This document shows positions 46,619 through 55,510 of a DNA stretch of 64,000 nucleotides, piece by piece. The notes beneath the pieces are model-generated. The model searched no databases and was not told the DNA's origin. It worked only from the letters and a program-made list of their open reading frames with translations. A program made the position numbers and the translations under genes. Positions within the stretch are counted from its first letter, which is position 1. Each line of letters opens with the position of its first letter. Source of the DNA: Adiantum capillus-veneris (Eukaryota; Streptophyta; Polypodiopsida; Polypodiales; Pteridaceae). The stretch is taken from the NCBI GenBank assembly GCA_014529385.2, contig CM043942.1:108375141-108439140 (forward strand), given 5' to 3'.

Positions 46619-46630
46619 TGGTATCAGAGC
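46619..46630 (+). other. primer binding site of copia-2
   Basis: TGGTATCAGAGC, complementary to initiator tRNA-Met, two bases after the LTR. It is followed at once by AGGTCTTT, the deletion junction. Confidence 0.9.
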
Positions 46631-47330
46631 AGGTCTTTATGCAAGCCGCAATGAGGCTAAAATTGCTTTGCTGCGTAAAGAGCTGGAGTCGAAGATTATG
46701 CATGAGGAAGATGATATGGACACTTTCCTTGCTAGTGTCAAGGATATCAATGAGCAGCTTATTTCTGCAGGTGAAGTCATTTCAGACAGTTCCCTTGTGC
46801 AGACGGTTCTTGATGCCTTACCAGATTCCTACCAGACATTTGCTAGTACTTGGAGATTGATGACCCAAGGAAATCCTGAAGTTGTCAAGTTTGATGCATT
46901 ATGCACATTGCTGTTGCAAGAGTCACTTTCTAGAAAAAACAGGACTAGGCAGCGTGCAGTTGAACATGCCTTTATTGCTTCTCAAAGAAAGGGTGGTAAC
47001 AGTAATGCAGCCACTTCTTATGGTTCTGCTGCAAGTGGAAAAAATTATGTTCCTAATGCTTCTGCTGGCAGTACTTCGTCTGGCAATTCTGGTGATAAGG
47101 GCAAAAAGAAAATGCGTTGCCATTATTGTAAAGCCAATGATCACTTGATCAAGTCGTGTCCTAAGTTGAAGGCCAAAGAGGCTAAAGAAGAAAGAGGGTG
47201 GTTCCACTGCAAATGCTGGTTCCACTACAAATGCAGCCATTGTTGAGTCTTCTGTGAAAGGAGACTGTGTTGCTGATGTTGATGCAGAATGGTCTTTTAG
47301 CGCAGAGTGCACTTACAATCCTGCTGTCCA
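46631..47330 (+). pseudogene. copia-2 gag, amino end deleted
   Basis: Gag begins abruptly at the position of GLFAS in copia-1, so about 120 residues and the start codon are missing. The core (EAKIALLRKELESKIMHEEDD) and the knuckle CHYCKANDHLIKSC (about 47114-47160) are intact. A frameshift near 47190 precedes protease. Any gag product would need to start elsewhere. Confidence 0.85.
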
Positions 47331-48781
47331 TGATGCATGCTTGTCAGTTGCTGCAGATTCACATGTGTGGTATTTCGATAGTGGCGCTACAAAGCACATT
47401 ACCTCACATCGTGAATTGTTTACCTCTCTCGAGTCTGTCCCTCATGGGAATTCAGTCACTTGTGCCAACAACACCTCTTATCCAGTTCAGGGAGTTGGAA
47501 AGATTGTGCTCACTGCTGCTAATGGCAGTTCCTTCACACTTGTTGATGCACTTTATGTACCTGGGATCAAGAAGAATCTCTTATCTGTATCCGCACTTGC
47601 TAGACTTAGACTTGTAGTCAAATTTGTGGATGACAGATGTACAGTTCATGATCTCAGTTTTGGTGATGAAATTGTTGCATCTGGGCTTCTGTGCTGTGGG
47701 CTGTATAAGCTCACTTTGTATGACAAGTGTAGACAAAATTTGCAAATGCTGTTGCAGATTCAAGGGCTATTTCAGATGCAAAACTTTGGCATGCACGTTT
47801 TGGTCATCTAAATTTTGCCAGTTTGCTGCGTTTGCAGAAATATGATATGGTTGCTTCTTTGCCGCCTCTTGAAGCACCTGTCAAACATGTTTGTGAAGGC
47901 TGTATTTTGGGTAAGATGCAGCGTTCTAAGTTTCCAATGGATGGTTCAGTTCGGGCCACATGCAGGTTGCAGCTTGTGCATAGTGATGTTTGTGGGCCCA
48001 TGCAAACTCCGTCCTTGGGCAATTACCTGTACTTCGTGACTTTCATTGATGATTACTCCAGGCATGCATGGGTATTTCCGCTTAAAGCGAAGTCCGAAGT
48101 CTTTATGTGCTTCAAACAATTTCTGGCTATGGCTGAAAATGTCTCGAAATGTACTATGTGCACCCTCCGTTCAGATCGAGGGGGGGAGTATATGTCTCAT
48201 GAATTTAATGCATTTCTGGCTAGTCGTGGGATAAACACCAATGTACAGTGCCTTATACACCTCAGCAAAATGGTGTTGCTGAGAGGAAAAACAGGTCACT
48301 AACGGAAATGGCACGATGTATGGTCAAAAGTCAAGCTTTACCGCATTCTTTTTGGCTTGAGGCCATCATGTGTGCCACTTATGTACTTAACAGGTGTCCT
48401 ACGAAAGCTTTGCAGTCTATTACTCCATATGAAGCATGGCATGATAGAAAACCTTCTATTGAGCACATGCGTGTTTTTGGTTGTTTGGCATATCCTTTGG
48501 TGCCACAAGTGCAGCGCAGAAAATTGGATGATAAGGCTGTCAAATATATTTTTGTTGGTTATAGTGCTGAAAGCAAAGGTTACAGGTTGTATCATCCGCA
48601 AACAAAACGTCTTCTGGTTTCTCGGGATGTAGTGTTTGTGGAAGATTCTGTTCAGCCCTTGTTGTCATGTACTAGAGACAGTAATGTAAGCTCAGAGGAC
48701 ATTTATGACACTTTGTTGCCTCTTTTTAGTGGTGGAAATACGAATCTAAGTTCCAATGAGGCAAATGTACAAATGTTTTAG
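47254..48781 (+). pseudogene. copia-2 protease and integrase
   Basis: Protease WYFDSGATKHIT is intact. The integrase zinc region (CEGCILGK) and all three core acidic sites are present: HSDVCGPM, LRSDRGGEYMSHEF and QQNGVAERKNRS. Frameshifts near 47740 (before the zinc region) and 48230 (between the second and third acidic sites) break the frame. The tail runs to TAG 48779. Confidence 0.85.
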
Positions 48782-48855
48782 ATGAGCCTATTACTGATGC
48801 AGATGTACATGATGTACTTGATGAGGAAAGGGCTGAAAATGAGCAAGCTAGAGGT

Positions 48856-50526
48856 ATGCCAAAATGGCTGGTGCACACTTTGCGTGACAGTAAATTGGAT
48901 GCACCTTTGTCTAGTCGTACTCGTTCAGGCTCTCGCCATGCATCAGATTGTTATGATTTGGCTATGTCTAGTTTACATTATGTTGAGGAGCCTCTGTCTT
49001 TTAATGAAGCACAGTATTCAGAAAATTGGATGGCTACCATGCAATCAGAATATGATGCACTTATAGAAAATGACACATGGACTTTATGTGATTTTCCTCC
49101 TGGCAAAAAGGCCATTGGTACAAAGTGGGTTTACAAGTTGAAACGCAAACCGGATGGTGAGATCGATCGCCATAAGGCTCGACTTGTTGCAAAGGGTTAT
49201 GCACAAAAAAAAGGCATAGATTATGAAGAGACTTTTGCTCCCACTTGTCGTATGACTACTGTGCGTTTTCTATGTGCATTGGCAGCTCATTTTGGTTGGG
49301 ATGTACATCAATCAGACATTTTTACTGCTTTCTTGAATGGTGACATATTTGAGGAAGTTTATGTAACGCAGCCTCGCGGTTTTGTCATAAAAGGACAAGA
49401 GGACAAAGTGTGCAAATGTAACAAGGCTTTGTATGGGTTGAAGCAATCTCCTCGTGCTTGGTATGAGAAAGCTGACACTCATTTGGTCAAACCAGGCTTT
49501 CGTAACAGTCCAACAGAAAGCACATTGTATGTAAAGCGTGAGGGTGATGTATTTCTCATCGTGGCTCTTTATGTTGATGATTTACTGATCACTGGACCAA
49601 ATGAGAGACATATTGCTGAATTTAAGGCTGATTTGAATGCTACTTTGAAGATGAAAGATTTGGGGCTATTGCATCATTACTTGGGTATACAGTTTAAGCA
49701 GTGTGATGGTGGTATTGCCTTGTGTCAGAAAAGTTACATAGAGACATTGCTATGTAAGTTTGGACTTGAGGATTGCAAACCTATTGCCACTCCCATGGAA
49801 ATAGGTTTGAAGTTGAGTGTACATGATGTTGGCGATCCTGCTGATGTCACTCTTTACCAAACTGCTGTTGGCTGCCTCATTTATGTATGCAACACGAGGC
49901 CGGATATTCAGTTTGCAGTCTCACAGGTCAGTAGATTTATGCATAGCCCAGGGTTTAAGCATTGGCAGGTTGTCAAGAGGATTTTCTGCTACCTTAGTGG
50001 CACTTTACATCTTGGCTTGTTTTATCCCAAGGGGGGTTCATTGCCGCCAGATTTACATGCTTTTTCGGACTCAGATTGGGCTGGTTGTTTTTACACGCGA
50101 GTGTCCACAAGTGGTTTTTGTTTCATGCTTGGCAGTTCATGTATATCGTGGTTGAGCAAGAAGCAACCTACTGTGGCCACTTCGAGTTGTGAGGCTGAGT
50201 ACAGGGCAGTCTTCACAGCTACGATTGAGTGTGTATGGCTCAGACGCCTTATGGCTGATTTGGGTGTTGGACGGGACAATGCCAACACTATCTACACTGA
50301 CAGTCAGAGCGCATTGGCAGTTGCGAGGAACCCAGTTTTTCATGCTCTCACAAAGCACATTGAGGTGCATTACCACTATGTCAGGGAGAGGCTCTCAGCA
50401 GGAGAGATCAGCTTGGCTTATGTGCCAACACAGGACAACCTTGCAGATCTTTTCACAAAGGCATTGTCTCATGAGAAGCTTGAAGCTTTCCGCAAAGCTT
50501 TGAGCTTACTCCCCTTTGTGGACTGA
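48856..50526 (+). CDS. copia-2 reverse transcriptase and RNase H, open
   Basis: An uninterrupted 556-residue frame. Residues 1-70 are linker; then the polymerase starts (GTKWVYKLKRKPDGEIDRHK) and includes FLNGDIFEEVYV and LYGLKQSPRAWYEKA. The catalytic YVDD is intact (LYVDDLLITG), unlike YVND in copia-1. RNase H follows with FSDSDWAGCF, SSCEAEYRAVF and YTDSQSALAV, ending LLPFVD. The product acts in reverse transcription of element RNA in cytoplasmic particles. The first Met is not the natural start, as this is the 3' part of the polyprotein frame. Confidence 0.9.
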   Translation: MPKWLVHTLRDSKLDAPLSSRTRSGSRHASDCYDLAMSSLHYVEEPLSFNEAQYSENWMATMQSEYDALIENDTWTLCDFPPGKKAIGTKWVYKLKRKPDGEIDRHKARLVAKGYAQKKGIDYEETFAPTCRMTTVRFLCALAAHFGWDVHQSDIFTAFLNGDIFEEVYVTQPRGFVIKGQEDKVCKCNKALYGLKQSPRAWYEKADTHLVKPGFRNSPTESTLYVKREGDVFLIVALYVDDLLITGPNERHIAEFKADLNATLKMKDLGLLHHYLGIQFKQCDGGIALCQKSYIETLLCKFGLEDCKPIATPMEIGLKLSVHDVGDPADVTLYQTAVGCLIYVCNTRPDIQFAVSQVSRFMHSPGFKHWQVVKRIFCYLSGTLHLGLFYPKGGSLPPDLHAFSDSDWAGCFYTRVSTSGFCFMLGSSCISWLSKKQPTVATSSCEAEYRAVFTATIECVWLRRLMADLGVGRDNANTIYTDSQSALAVARNPVFHALTKHIEVHYHYVRERLSAGEISLAYVPTQDNLADLFTKALSHEKLEAFRKALSLLPFVD

Positions 50527-50590
50527 TCCTGTCCTCAGGGCATGGCACTTCCCTTTACTCATGTGCCAGCTCTCGTTCAGTGCATCACTC

Positions 50591-50828
50591 CAGGGGGGAT
50601 TTGTTACCATATACATGTGGTAGTGATGTGTGTGAACACACTAGGACCGCCGGGGCATTTTTTCCCTCTTTAGGAGGTTTTTTCCCCCGTGCATTGTATA
50701 TACGCCCATCACTCTAGGGCTATCTATCTTTCCATTGCACACTAAGTAACACACTCTCTATGGTGTGCCTTGAGCTTCCTTTGTCTTCTCCAAGTTGTGT
50801 GTGTTTCTCTGCAACCCTAATTCCAACA
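50591..50828 (+). repeat. polypurine tract and 3' LTR of copia-2
   Basis: CAGGGGGGATT at 50591-50601 primes plus-strand synthesis; the LTR is 50602-50828, followed by AAGCG. Confidence 0.95.
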
Positions 50829-51753
50829 AAGCGTTTGGAACGCTTGAACCCATCAAAGTAACTTCCTTATTAAGTATGGAGTGGCCGGTGCCAGATTTGT
50901 GGTCGGTAGCATCTTTCAAGAAAAAGACGATAATGGATGTCCAAAACTCTTTGAAATACTCTAAAGATTCTAGGTCTGTGGGCTTGAGTTGGTGTTTGTC
51001 TATTCATTGTTTTGTGCACACTTTTAAAGAGTTTGGATTTGTGGAGACTACCACAATGCTTGTATGTAAAGATGCGCATTACGAGGAATTAGGAAGGCTT
51101 TTAGAAGAGGACTGAGGTTTTGTGGAGGGCATGCACAACGGGGACCGGTACCGTTGTAAGGTTGGAGCTTCAGGTATTGGAATGCGCTATTTGAAATCCC
51201 GCACCTCCTTGTACATACGATTTCACTATGTTCGTTGGATGTGCAAGCTTGGAGTGTGGACTCCCTTACAGAGTGTAGACGGTGCTATTGCAAGATTTGA
51301 CATTGCAGTGAAGATGCCCACCAATGCTTTGGAGGCAGTCCAAGTGAACAAGCATTGGACTCTTAGTACTGTTCGAGAACATTTGGTTATTATGGGTTTT
51401 GAGGCCCTTCAACAAGCACAATTTCGTTTACAAGGTCACAAGGTGAGAATCCTTCTTCCACAATTTCAATACATCATGGTTTGTCGATCATTGGATGCTT
51501 ATTGTAATGAATGTACACATATTAGGAAGAGAATGGAAGACAAATTGAATGTCGAGGAGGACTGGGGGATAGATGGAACAATGCTATCGATCTTATAACT
51601 TTGTAACTCTTGCAATTTTCAAACTGATCCCCGATGTAATCAACATGATTTGCTTCGGCAAATCATGCCTTTGAATATTATTTTTTACATTGAGATGAGA
51701 AATCATTTTTTGGTGAAAGTGCCTTTTTTTAATGTCTTAAAAAAAGGGTCCAT

Positions 51754-51761
51754 TATAAAAG
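51754..51761 (+). promoter_or_regulatory. TATA box of gene A
   Basis: TATAAAAG lies 88 bp before the ATG at 51842, in the 240-bp spacer after gene C. A strong match in a fitting position. Confidence 0.65.
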
Positions 51762-51841
51762 GGGGGCCACCTAACTCATTCACTATTTTCACTTTTGCAA
51801 CTCTTGAGCTCCTCCACTCTCTATCTACACCCGGGCTAGAC

Positions 51842-53412
51842 ATGGATGCTTCCACAGCCTCTACATCTGCAGCCACATCCACCCCTTTGTCATGCTTCAT
51901 CCTCTTCCTCGAGGACACCAAATACAAAGGGAAGTTGGACCTCCACACCTTTTTTACTCGTCTCCCTGACCTTGACGCCACAGTTTCCCTTCACATGGAT
52001 GCATTTGCTGAGATTTTTGCATTCATGGAGGAGCACATCATAAAATATTCTGTATCTATCCCTCCACATGCAGAGATTTGGGTGCCTTGCGATATTTTGC
52101 GCTATATACACAAAGGTGATCGCCCATTCTCCAAGCGGTTGCAACGATTCCAAGAAATTGCAACCGATGCAGGCCATTACTTGGACGAGCAATCCCCAGG
52201 GGTGTCAGCGCTCAAGAAGCGCAAGTTGGGGGTGGAGTACCTTTTTCGGCTCGCAACATTTATCTTCTTGGTGAGCGAGGAACCTAATTTGAAGGAGCTC
52301 CGCTTACCACACCTTCAGGTTGGGTCCTTTATCAAGGACACCAAGGAGCAGCAGGTTATCCCCATGAACCCTGCAGCGCGGAAGGAAAGGCACTCCGGCT
52401 CGAGTACCCTAGAGGAGTGGTTGAGAAATCCATAGTTGCGGCTGGCCCTAGTGACACTCCAGTGCCACTACCACTGACGGATGTGGCTATCCCAGAGGTA
52501 GAAATCAGCTGCTTCTCCTCAGTGGTAGTGGATGGGGAGGAGTATGTGTTTGTGCATGATTTGGAGAAAGAATTTGTCCTGCGCATGGATGAATGCTTGA
52601 GCGTGCTATGCAACAGCACCAAATGTCCCTTAGACAATACGCCAAATGCCCTAGAAAGCAAGCTCTTGCCAGATGGGGACTCTGTTGCTGACACTATTGC
52701 AGTTGTATATGCGGAGGTCCTGGCAGCAGAGCAGTTGCACGTGGTTGATGAAGAATTCCAAGCCACGCAAGCCAAGGTTGAGGCTGCTAGGATGCCTATG
52801 CCATTATGCAACCTCCCATCTAATGATCCAAATCTCGTATATGTGGTGCATGGGAGCATTGACTTGGATGCAAAGGGCAACAGGGAGGAGGACGACAAGG
52901 AGCAGGAGGTAAAATGTATCCTAATTTTCATGTTACTATTTTATCCTTCATTGTCTTTTTTCTCAACCTTCATCGGTTTATGACAGCATGTCGTGGAGGT
53001 TGATGATTTTGCTGCAAGGACGGGTGGCAAGCGGACGGGCTTTGGACCTCAAGCTTCCCTTGTGCATTACCTAGGACAACTCCCCCCTGGAGATGTGGCC
53101 ATTATCCATAATGAATTTACTCCCCAAGCCCATTTTATGACTTGGTCGTTAAAAGCTTTGAGCAATTTTTTGTATTTGGGCACCATTGCTCAAACTGTGC
53201 ATCAAGTGTTCCTAGTGCGTAGATCCCTTGTATGCATAGCGTTTGGCACTGGCTTTCGTGGTAAAGTGCTTGCCCAAATAGGGATACATGCTTCCATTGG
53301 CTCAACTGACCCAAAGGCCATAGCGCAGTCCCTCTTGACTAGGGACTTGCCTTACCCGCAAAATAGGCGCCAGGAAATGGTCAAAAAAATTATGAAATCC
53401 TCAGATACATGA
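51842..53412 (+). pseudogene. gene A of the large transposon, unknown function, one intron
   Basis: It starts MDASTASTSAATSTP after a good TATA box. The first frame reaches about 52390, where one base is gained or lost; the next frame (LEYPRGVVEKSIV...) continues to 52908. A 78-bp phase-0 intron (52909-52986, GTAAAA...GACAG) leads to the last exon, ending at 53412. The product would be about 500 residues, with an acidic, Ala-rich helical middle (LAAEQLHVVDEEFQATQAKVEAA) and a more hydrophobic end. AATAAA at 53436 fits as poly(A) signal. No known domain recognised. It converges on the H3-like gene across a palindrome. Confidence 0.6.
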
Positions 53413-53435
53413 TGTAAAATCACCGTTTTGGAAGT

Positions 53436-53441
53436 AATAAA
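53436..53441 (+). terminator. possible poly(A) signal of gene A
   Basis: AATAAA 23 bp after the stop codon. Confidence 0.45.
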
Positions 53442-53539
53442 AAATATTTGAAATTGTCTCTCTATCTTGTAAATTCTTTTGAATGTGATTTGTCAATCTT
53501 GAAAATTGTTTCAATTGGTGATATGAAAATTGTTTTTAT

Positions 53540-54365
53540 TGGTGACTTTGTAATTTCAAGTTCTGTATGTAATTTCAATGAATTTCAGTAAATTTAGGTA
53601 TTTTATGTTCCCTAGGGGGTAGACAAGTCTACCAAGGGCCAAAAAAAGCCTGGCCACAAGGGCGCTCAAATGGCCCATCCATCAGTTTTGGATGGGCCAT
53701 TTGTGCGCCCTTGTGGCCAGGCTTTTTTTTGCCCCTGGTAGGCTTATCTACCCCCTAGGATACTTACAAAGCACAAATTTATTGAAATGAATTGGTTTTG
53801 CATCATTAATTTAGATGCACCCTTTTTATGGCAATTCCAGCATATGTTCACACTCAAGGACACTAGAAAAGGTGAAATCAATCATGAAATGAAGTTTCCA
53901 GCACACTATCACCTGCTTTAGCTCTACCTAGTACACCCCTGTACCAAAAAGTCCAATTACATTGGACATTTGAAAAATCCAAATTAATGTTGCATAGACA
54001 CTTGGTTTCACAATATGTTATTTTTTTTAATATCCTATAGGGAATTCAAAGCTTGAAATCGCCAAAAAAGGGTGTGCACAAGGATCCATGTAAAATAATG
54101 TTGCAAAACCAATAGGTTTTAGTAAATTTGTGCTTTTTAAGTACCCTTGGGGGTAGATAAGCCTACAAGGGGCAAAAAAAAGCCTGGCCACAAGGGCGCG
54201 CAAATGGCCCATCCAAAACTGATGGATGAGCCATTTGCGTTCCCTTGTGGCCAGGCTTTTTTTTGCCCCTTGTAGCCTTATCTACCCCCAAGGGTACTTA
54301 AAATACCTAAATTTACTGAAACTGACTGAAATTACATACAGAACTTGAAATTACAAAGTCATTTC
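53540..54365 (+). repeat. large palindrome made of two hairpins between convergent genes
   Basis: Hairpin 1 has 70-bp arms at 53611-53680 and 53690-53759 around the loop ATCAGTTTT. Hairpin 2 has 76-bp arms at 54139-54214 and 54224-54299 around AAAACTGAT, the reverse complement of loop 1. Their flanks are also inverted (AATTTCAAGTTCTGTATGTA at left; its complement near 54330), so the whole is an inverted repeat with arms of about 300 bp around a spacer of about 200 bp. It sits between the gene A and H3-like stop codons. Confidence 0.9.
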
Positions 54366-54475
54366 ATTACAAAGATAATAGACACAGTAGACACAAATGT
54401 TGATCATATTGTCATTGGAAAGTCAAATCATTACAAAGATAAGGGTTTGCAATACAAAAAGAGGGGTAACTTCGG

Positions 54476-55372
54476 CTAATGCTCGAAGTCTCGTCGCAAT
54501 CGACGTGCAAGCTGCATATCTTTTGGTTGTACTATCACTCGCTTTGCATGAATGGCGCATAGGTTGGTATCTTCCAACACCAAAATGATGTGGGCCTCTC
54601 CAGCTTCTTGAATAGCCTCTAGCGCTATTGCTTGCATTCTATACTGATTTCCATAGCTTTGAAGCACCTCCTCCACTGTGATGGCAAAGGGGGCGCGTCG
54701 AATCAAAAGCTCCGTTGTCTTCTGGTAGTGGCGGATTTCTGCAAATGCCCTTGCTATTTTTCGGCGCCGCTGCAGTTATCTTGGGGGCACTTGCACATTT
54801 GCTGGCGGGCGGCGTTTAGGCTTCTTGAAAAACTTAGACTTGTGCCTGTTTACATACTTAGGGGCTACTTCTACAGCCTCTTCTGATTCTTCCTCTTCCC
54901 TTGGCTGCCAATCTTGTTGTGTGGGGAGAGCTCCCTGGCCTCGAGGCAATGTCTTCCCCCCAACGGCCACCCGGTGTGTGCGCGGTATTTTATCTCGCAG
55001 CCATGGTGGCTCACTCTCTGATTCAGTGTCTGTATGGACCACTCGAGTCCTAGATGGTCCTGCTTGTGATTGGTGGCACGATGGCTACTCCCTATCGGAC
55101 TCTGTTGTTTGCTGGCCCTCTTCTTCTCTCCAGCGCTGGGCACGTTGCTTCATTCTCTTTCTAGGTGTTATATCTTGAGGAGGTGGAGATTCAACAGTCC
55201 TCGATGACTCTCGTGCCCTACCACCATGCCCACTACCAGACGAGTTCCTGGAACGGCCAGGTGTTCGTGGCCGTTTTCTTGTGCCTTTAAGCCATGACGA
55301 CTTCTCACATCTTTAGAGGGTGTTTTTGTTGGTAGGTGGATGCTCTTTCGCGGTTTGTTTGGTGCGCGCCAT
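54476..55372 (-). pseudogene. histone H3-like gene of the large transposon, long tail, three stops
   Basis: A single frame of 298 residues from ATG 55372, broken by TAA 55313-55315, TAG 55085-55087 and TAA 54776-54778. It begins MARTKQTAKEH, sharing ARTKQTA with canonical H3 but lacking the R-K-S that follows. A long, charged, low-complexity tail (to about residue 200; EEEESEEAVEV, KKPKRRPP) leads to a histone fold: FAEIRHYQKTTELLIRR (alphaN), AITVEEVLQSY (alpha1), a loop of canonical H3 length, then LEDTNLCAIHAKRV and QPKDMQLARR (alpha2-alpha3). The loop lacks the extra residue and Trp typical of plant CENH3. It lies downstream of gene B on the same strand. No intron is seen. Confidence 0.88.
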
Positions 55373-55429
55373 TTCGTTGGTAAGAGCTCACCTGTTCTTA
55401 AGAAATGAGTGGTTTATGAGAGTATGCAA

Positions 55430-55437
55430 TATTTATA
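55430..55437 (-). promoter_or_regulatory. TATA box of the H3-like gene
   Basis: On minus, TATAAATA lies 58 bp before the ATG, just after GGGCCC (a TGGGCCC site-II-like element). This suggests the gene has its own promoter in the 138-bp spacer after gene B. Confidence 0.6.
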
Positions 55438-55510
55438 AGGGCCCATTTAAAAAGGGCCATGTTCACACTAATTTTTTTTTAAAAGTATTGTTTTTTAAAT
55501 AAACATGTCG

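Larger units (their letters stand above)
46390..50828 (+). mobile_element. complete Ty1/copia retrotransposon copia-2
   Basis: Identical-length LTRs (46390-46616 and 50602-50828, 227 bp), a 5-bp AAGCG duplication at both edges (46385-46389, 50829-50833), a tRNA-Met primer site and a polypurine tract. The LTRs differ at 5 of 227 positions by my count. Relative to copia-1 it lacks 620 bp covering the leader and the start of gag. Pol is mostly open, with frameshifts near 47190, 47740 and 48230 and a stop at 48779. It lies inside exon 2 of gene C. Confidence 0.95.
45823..51598 (+). pseudogene. gene C of the large transposon, unknown function, interrupted by copia-2
   Basis: Exon 1 runs from ATG 45823 (MANSTSQRRPKDEV) to 46117; a 93-bp intron (GTAAGT...TATAG, 46118-46210) follows in phase; exon 2 is 46211-46389 and, beyond copia-2, 50834-51598. 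The frame is continuous across the insertion when copia-2 and one AAGCG copy are ignored. There is one in-frame stop, TGA at 51113. The product would be about 412 residues, with a basic amino end and blocks such as KGSWVYMQPSAIGPHHV and LQGHKVRILLPQFQYI. I recognise no domain, signal peptide or membrane segment. It might be an accessory transposition protein, given its position in the element. Confidence 0.6.

Noticed and set aside
54871-55178. Frames at 54871-55143 (minus) and 54825-55178 (plus) across the H3-like tail
   Set aside because: They are shadows; the frame that joins ARTKQTA to the histone fold is the one at 55372-54476.
54476-55372. Calling the H3-like protein a centromeric CENH3
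   Set aside because: The long tail would fit, but the loop between alpha1 and alpha2 has canonical H3 length without the extra residue and Trp, the amino end is ARTKQTA, and the gene sits in a transposon. A remote CENH3 origin is not excluded.
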